Positions 5,323 to 5,699 of a stretch of DNA of 5,699 nt are shown here, one piece after another. This DNA comes from Candidatus Aminicenantota bacterium. GTDB lineage: Bacteria > Acidobacteriota > Aminicenantia > S016-38. The position numbers were made by a program, and so were the translations under genes. How positions within the stretch are numbered: position 1 is the first letter of the stretch; each line of letters starts with the position of its first letter. A model generated the notes under the pieces. That model was not told where the DNA came from. It saw only the letters and a program-made list of their open reading frames with translations, and did not search any database. The stretch is taken from positions 1 to 5,699 of the forward strand of contig JAGHBF010000088.1 of NCBI GenBank assembly GCA_021161165.1, written 5' to 3'.

Positions 5323-5699
5323 CATAATCTTGGTCTTTTCAGACTTTTCATTGTTAACTCAAGTTCAGTGAAACTGCTAAAATGGTAGGATATTTTATTG
5401 ACAAACATATAGTTATATCGAGCTCTTTTCATAATCGTTTTAACAAGGTTGTTATCCACAGAAAATACAGAGAGTATTTCACCTTTTAAACTTGCAGGTT
5501 CTGTTGTATTAAAAAGGAAGAATCCAGGTATAGACTCTGGCATTTTTCCATAAAAATTCTTCACCAGCAGAGGCGATTCATTTAGAATTTTTCCAGATTC
5601 TTTAAGATTTTCCATAAACAACTCAAATTCTGCTTTATTTTTCCCTATCATAAGCTCCAATTCAATTTCAGGTTTAAACTCCTTTAACCTTTCAATAAT
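5295..5699 (-). CDS. Partial protein, distantly ribosomal protein S6-like, 5' end outside the window
   Basis: The frame is open from the right edge to a TAG at 5295-5297, giving 134 visible residues of the C-terminal part. A TTG at 5658-5660 could start it, but the frame continues upstream as IIERLKEFKPEIE, so the true start is probably beyond the edge. From IELELMIGK to IMKRA, the order strand, helix (KAEFELFMENLKESGKIL), strand, IPGFFLFNTTEP, LKGEILSVFSVDNNLVKTIM recalls ribosomal protein S6, with its aromatic third strand, second helix and D-x-x-L/V turn before the last strand. About 40 C-terminal residues have no S6 counterpart that I recognise. The context does not help: no rpsR or rplI lies downstream, and the gene instead runs 28 bp into the convergent gene. 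It may be an unrelated protein with a ferredoxin-like fold. The coding call is good; the family call is weak. Confidence 0.55.
   Translation of the reverse strand: MIERLKEFKPEIELELMIGKNKAEFELFMENLKESGKILNESPLLVKNFYGKMPESIPGFFLFNTTEPASLKGEILSVFSVDNNLVKTIMKRARYNYMFVNKISYHFSSFTELELTMKSLKRPRLCQIFSLNEE

Noticed and set aside
5318..5343. TCTGA ... TCAGA hairpin as a terminator of the + strand cluster
   Set aside because: Only a 5-bp stem with a 16-nt loop, followed by a mixed CTTTTCATTG rather than a T run; too weak to call.

Overview
The window is a compact, A/T-rich bacterial segment. Four protein genes and one tRNA gene lie head to tail on the + strand, and one partial gene converges on them from the right edge. 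Arg codons are largely AGA/AGG, the proteins are rich in Lys and Glu, and the single tRNA is about 63% G+C (56 of 89 bases counted) against a visibly A/T-rich background. That mix suggests, without proving, a thermophilic or thermotolerant bacterium. A lipoprotein-type signal sequence and a DUF4388/PATAN-J-domain-TPR protein fit a Gram-negative-type lineage; such proteins are familiar from Deltaproteobacteria-like and Acidobacteriota-like genomes. The phylum cannot be fixed from this sequence.

Layout: bases 1-76 hold a near-consensus sigma-70 promoter, a 14-bp inverted repeat over the expected transcription start, and a strong Shine-Dalgarno sequence. Then come a TPR lipoprotein (77-1750), serS for seryl-tRNA synthetase (1751-3031), tRNA-Ser(UGA) (3038-3126), a DUF4388/J-domain/TPR protein (3160-4533), and a protein joining a class I SAM methyltransferase to a NifX/NifB-C-terminal-like domain (4534-5322). 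The minus-strand gene at the right edge (5295-5699) overlaps the last gene tail to tail by 28 bp. Its sequence faintly resembles ribosomal protein S6. No gene-free stretch exceeds 300 bases, and I saw no mobile element or CRISPR array.

The + strand genes look like one transcription unit. Two junctions have no intergenic base: TAA is followed directly by ATG at 1748-1753 and by GTG at 4531-4536. Only 6 nt separate serS from the tRNA and 33 nt separate the tRNA from the next gene. serS and tRNA-Ser are an enzyme-substrate pair. The lipoprotein and the J-domain protein both use TPR scaffolds, but nothing visible ties them to a shared pathway.

The most unusual element is the methyltransferase/NifX-like fusion. 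Its two domains meet at an A7 run that sits in the register of a -1 slippery heptamer. Other points of interest are the operator-like dyad at the promoter, a non-TPR insert in the lipoprotein, and a possible minus-strand terminator buried inside the fusion gene. I do not see a defence system or a complete new pathway.
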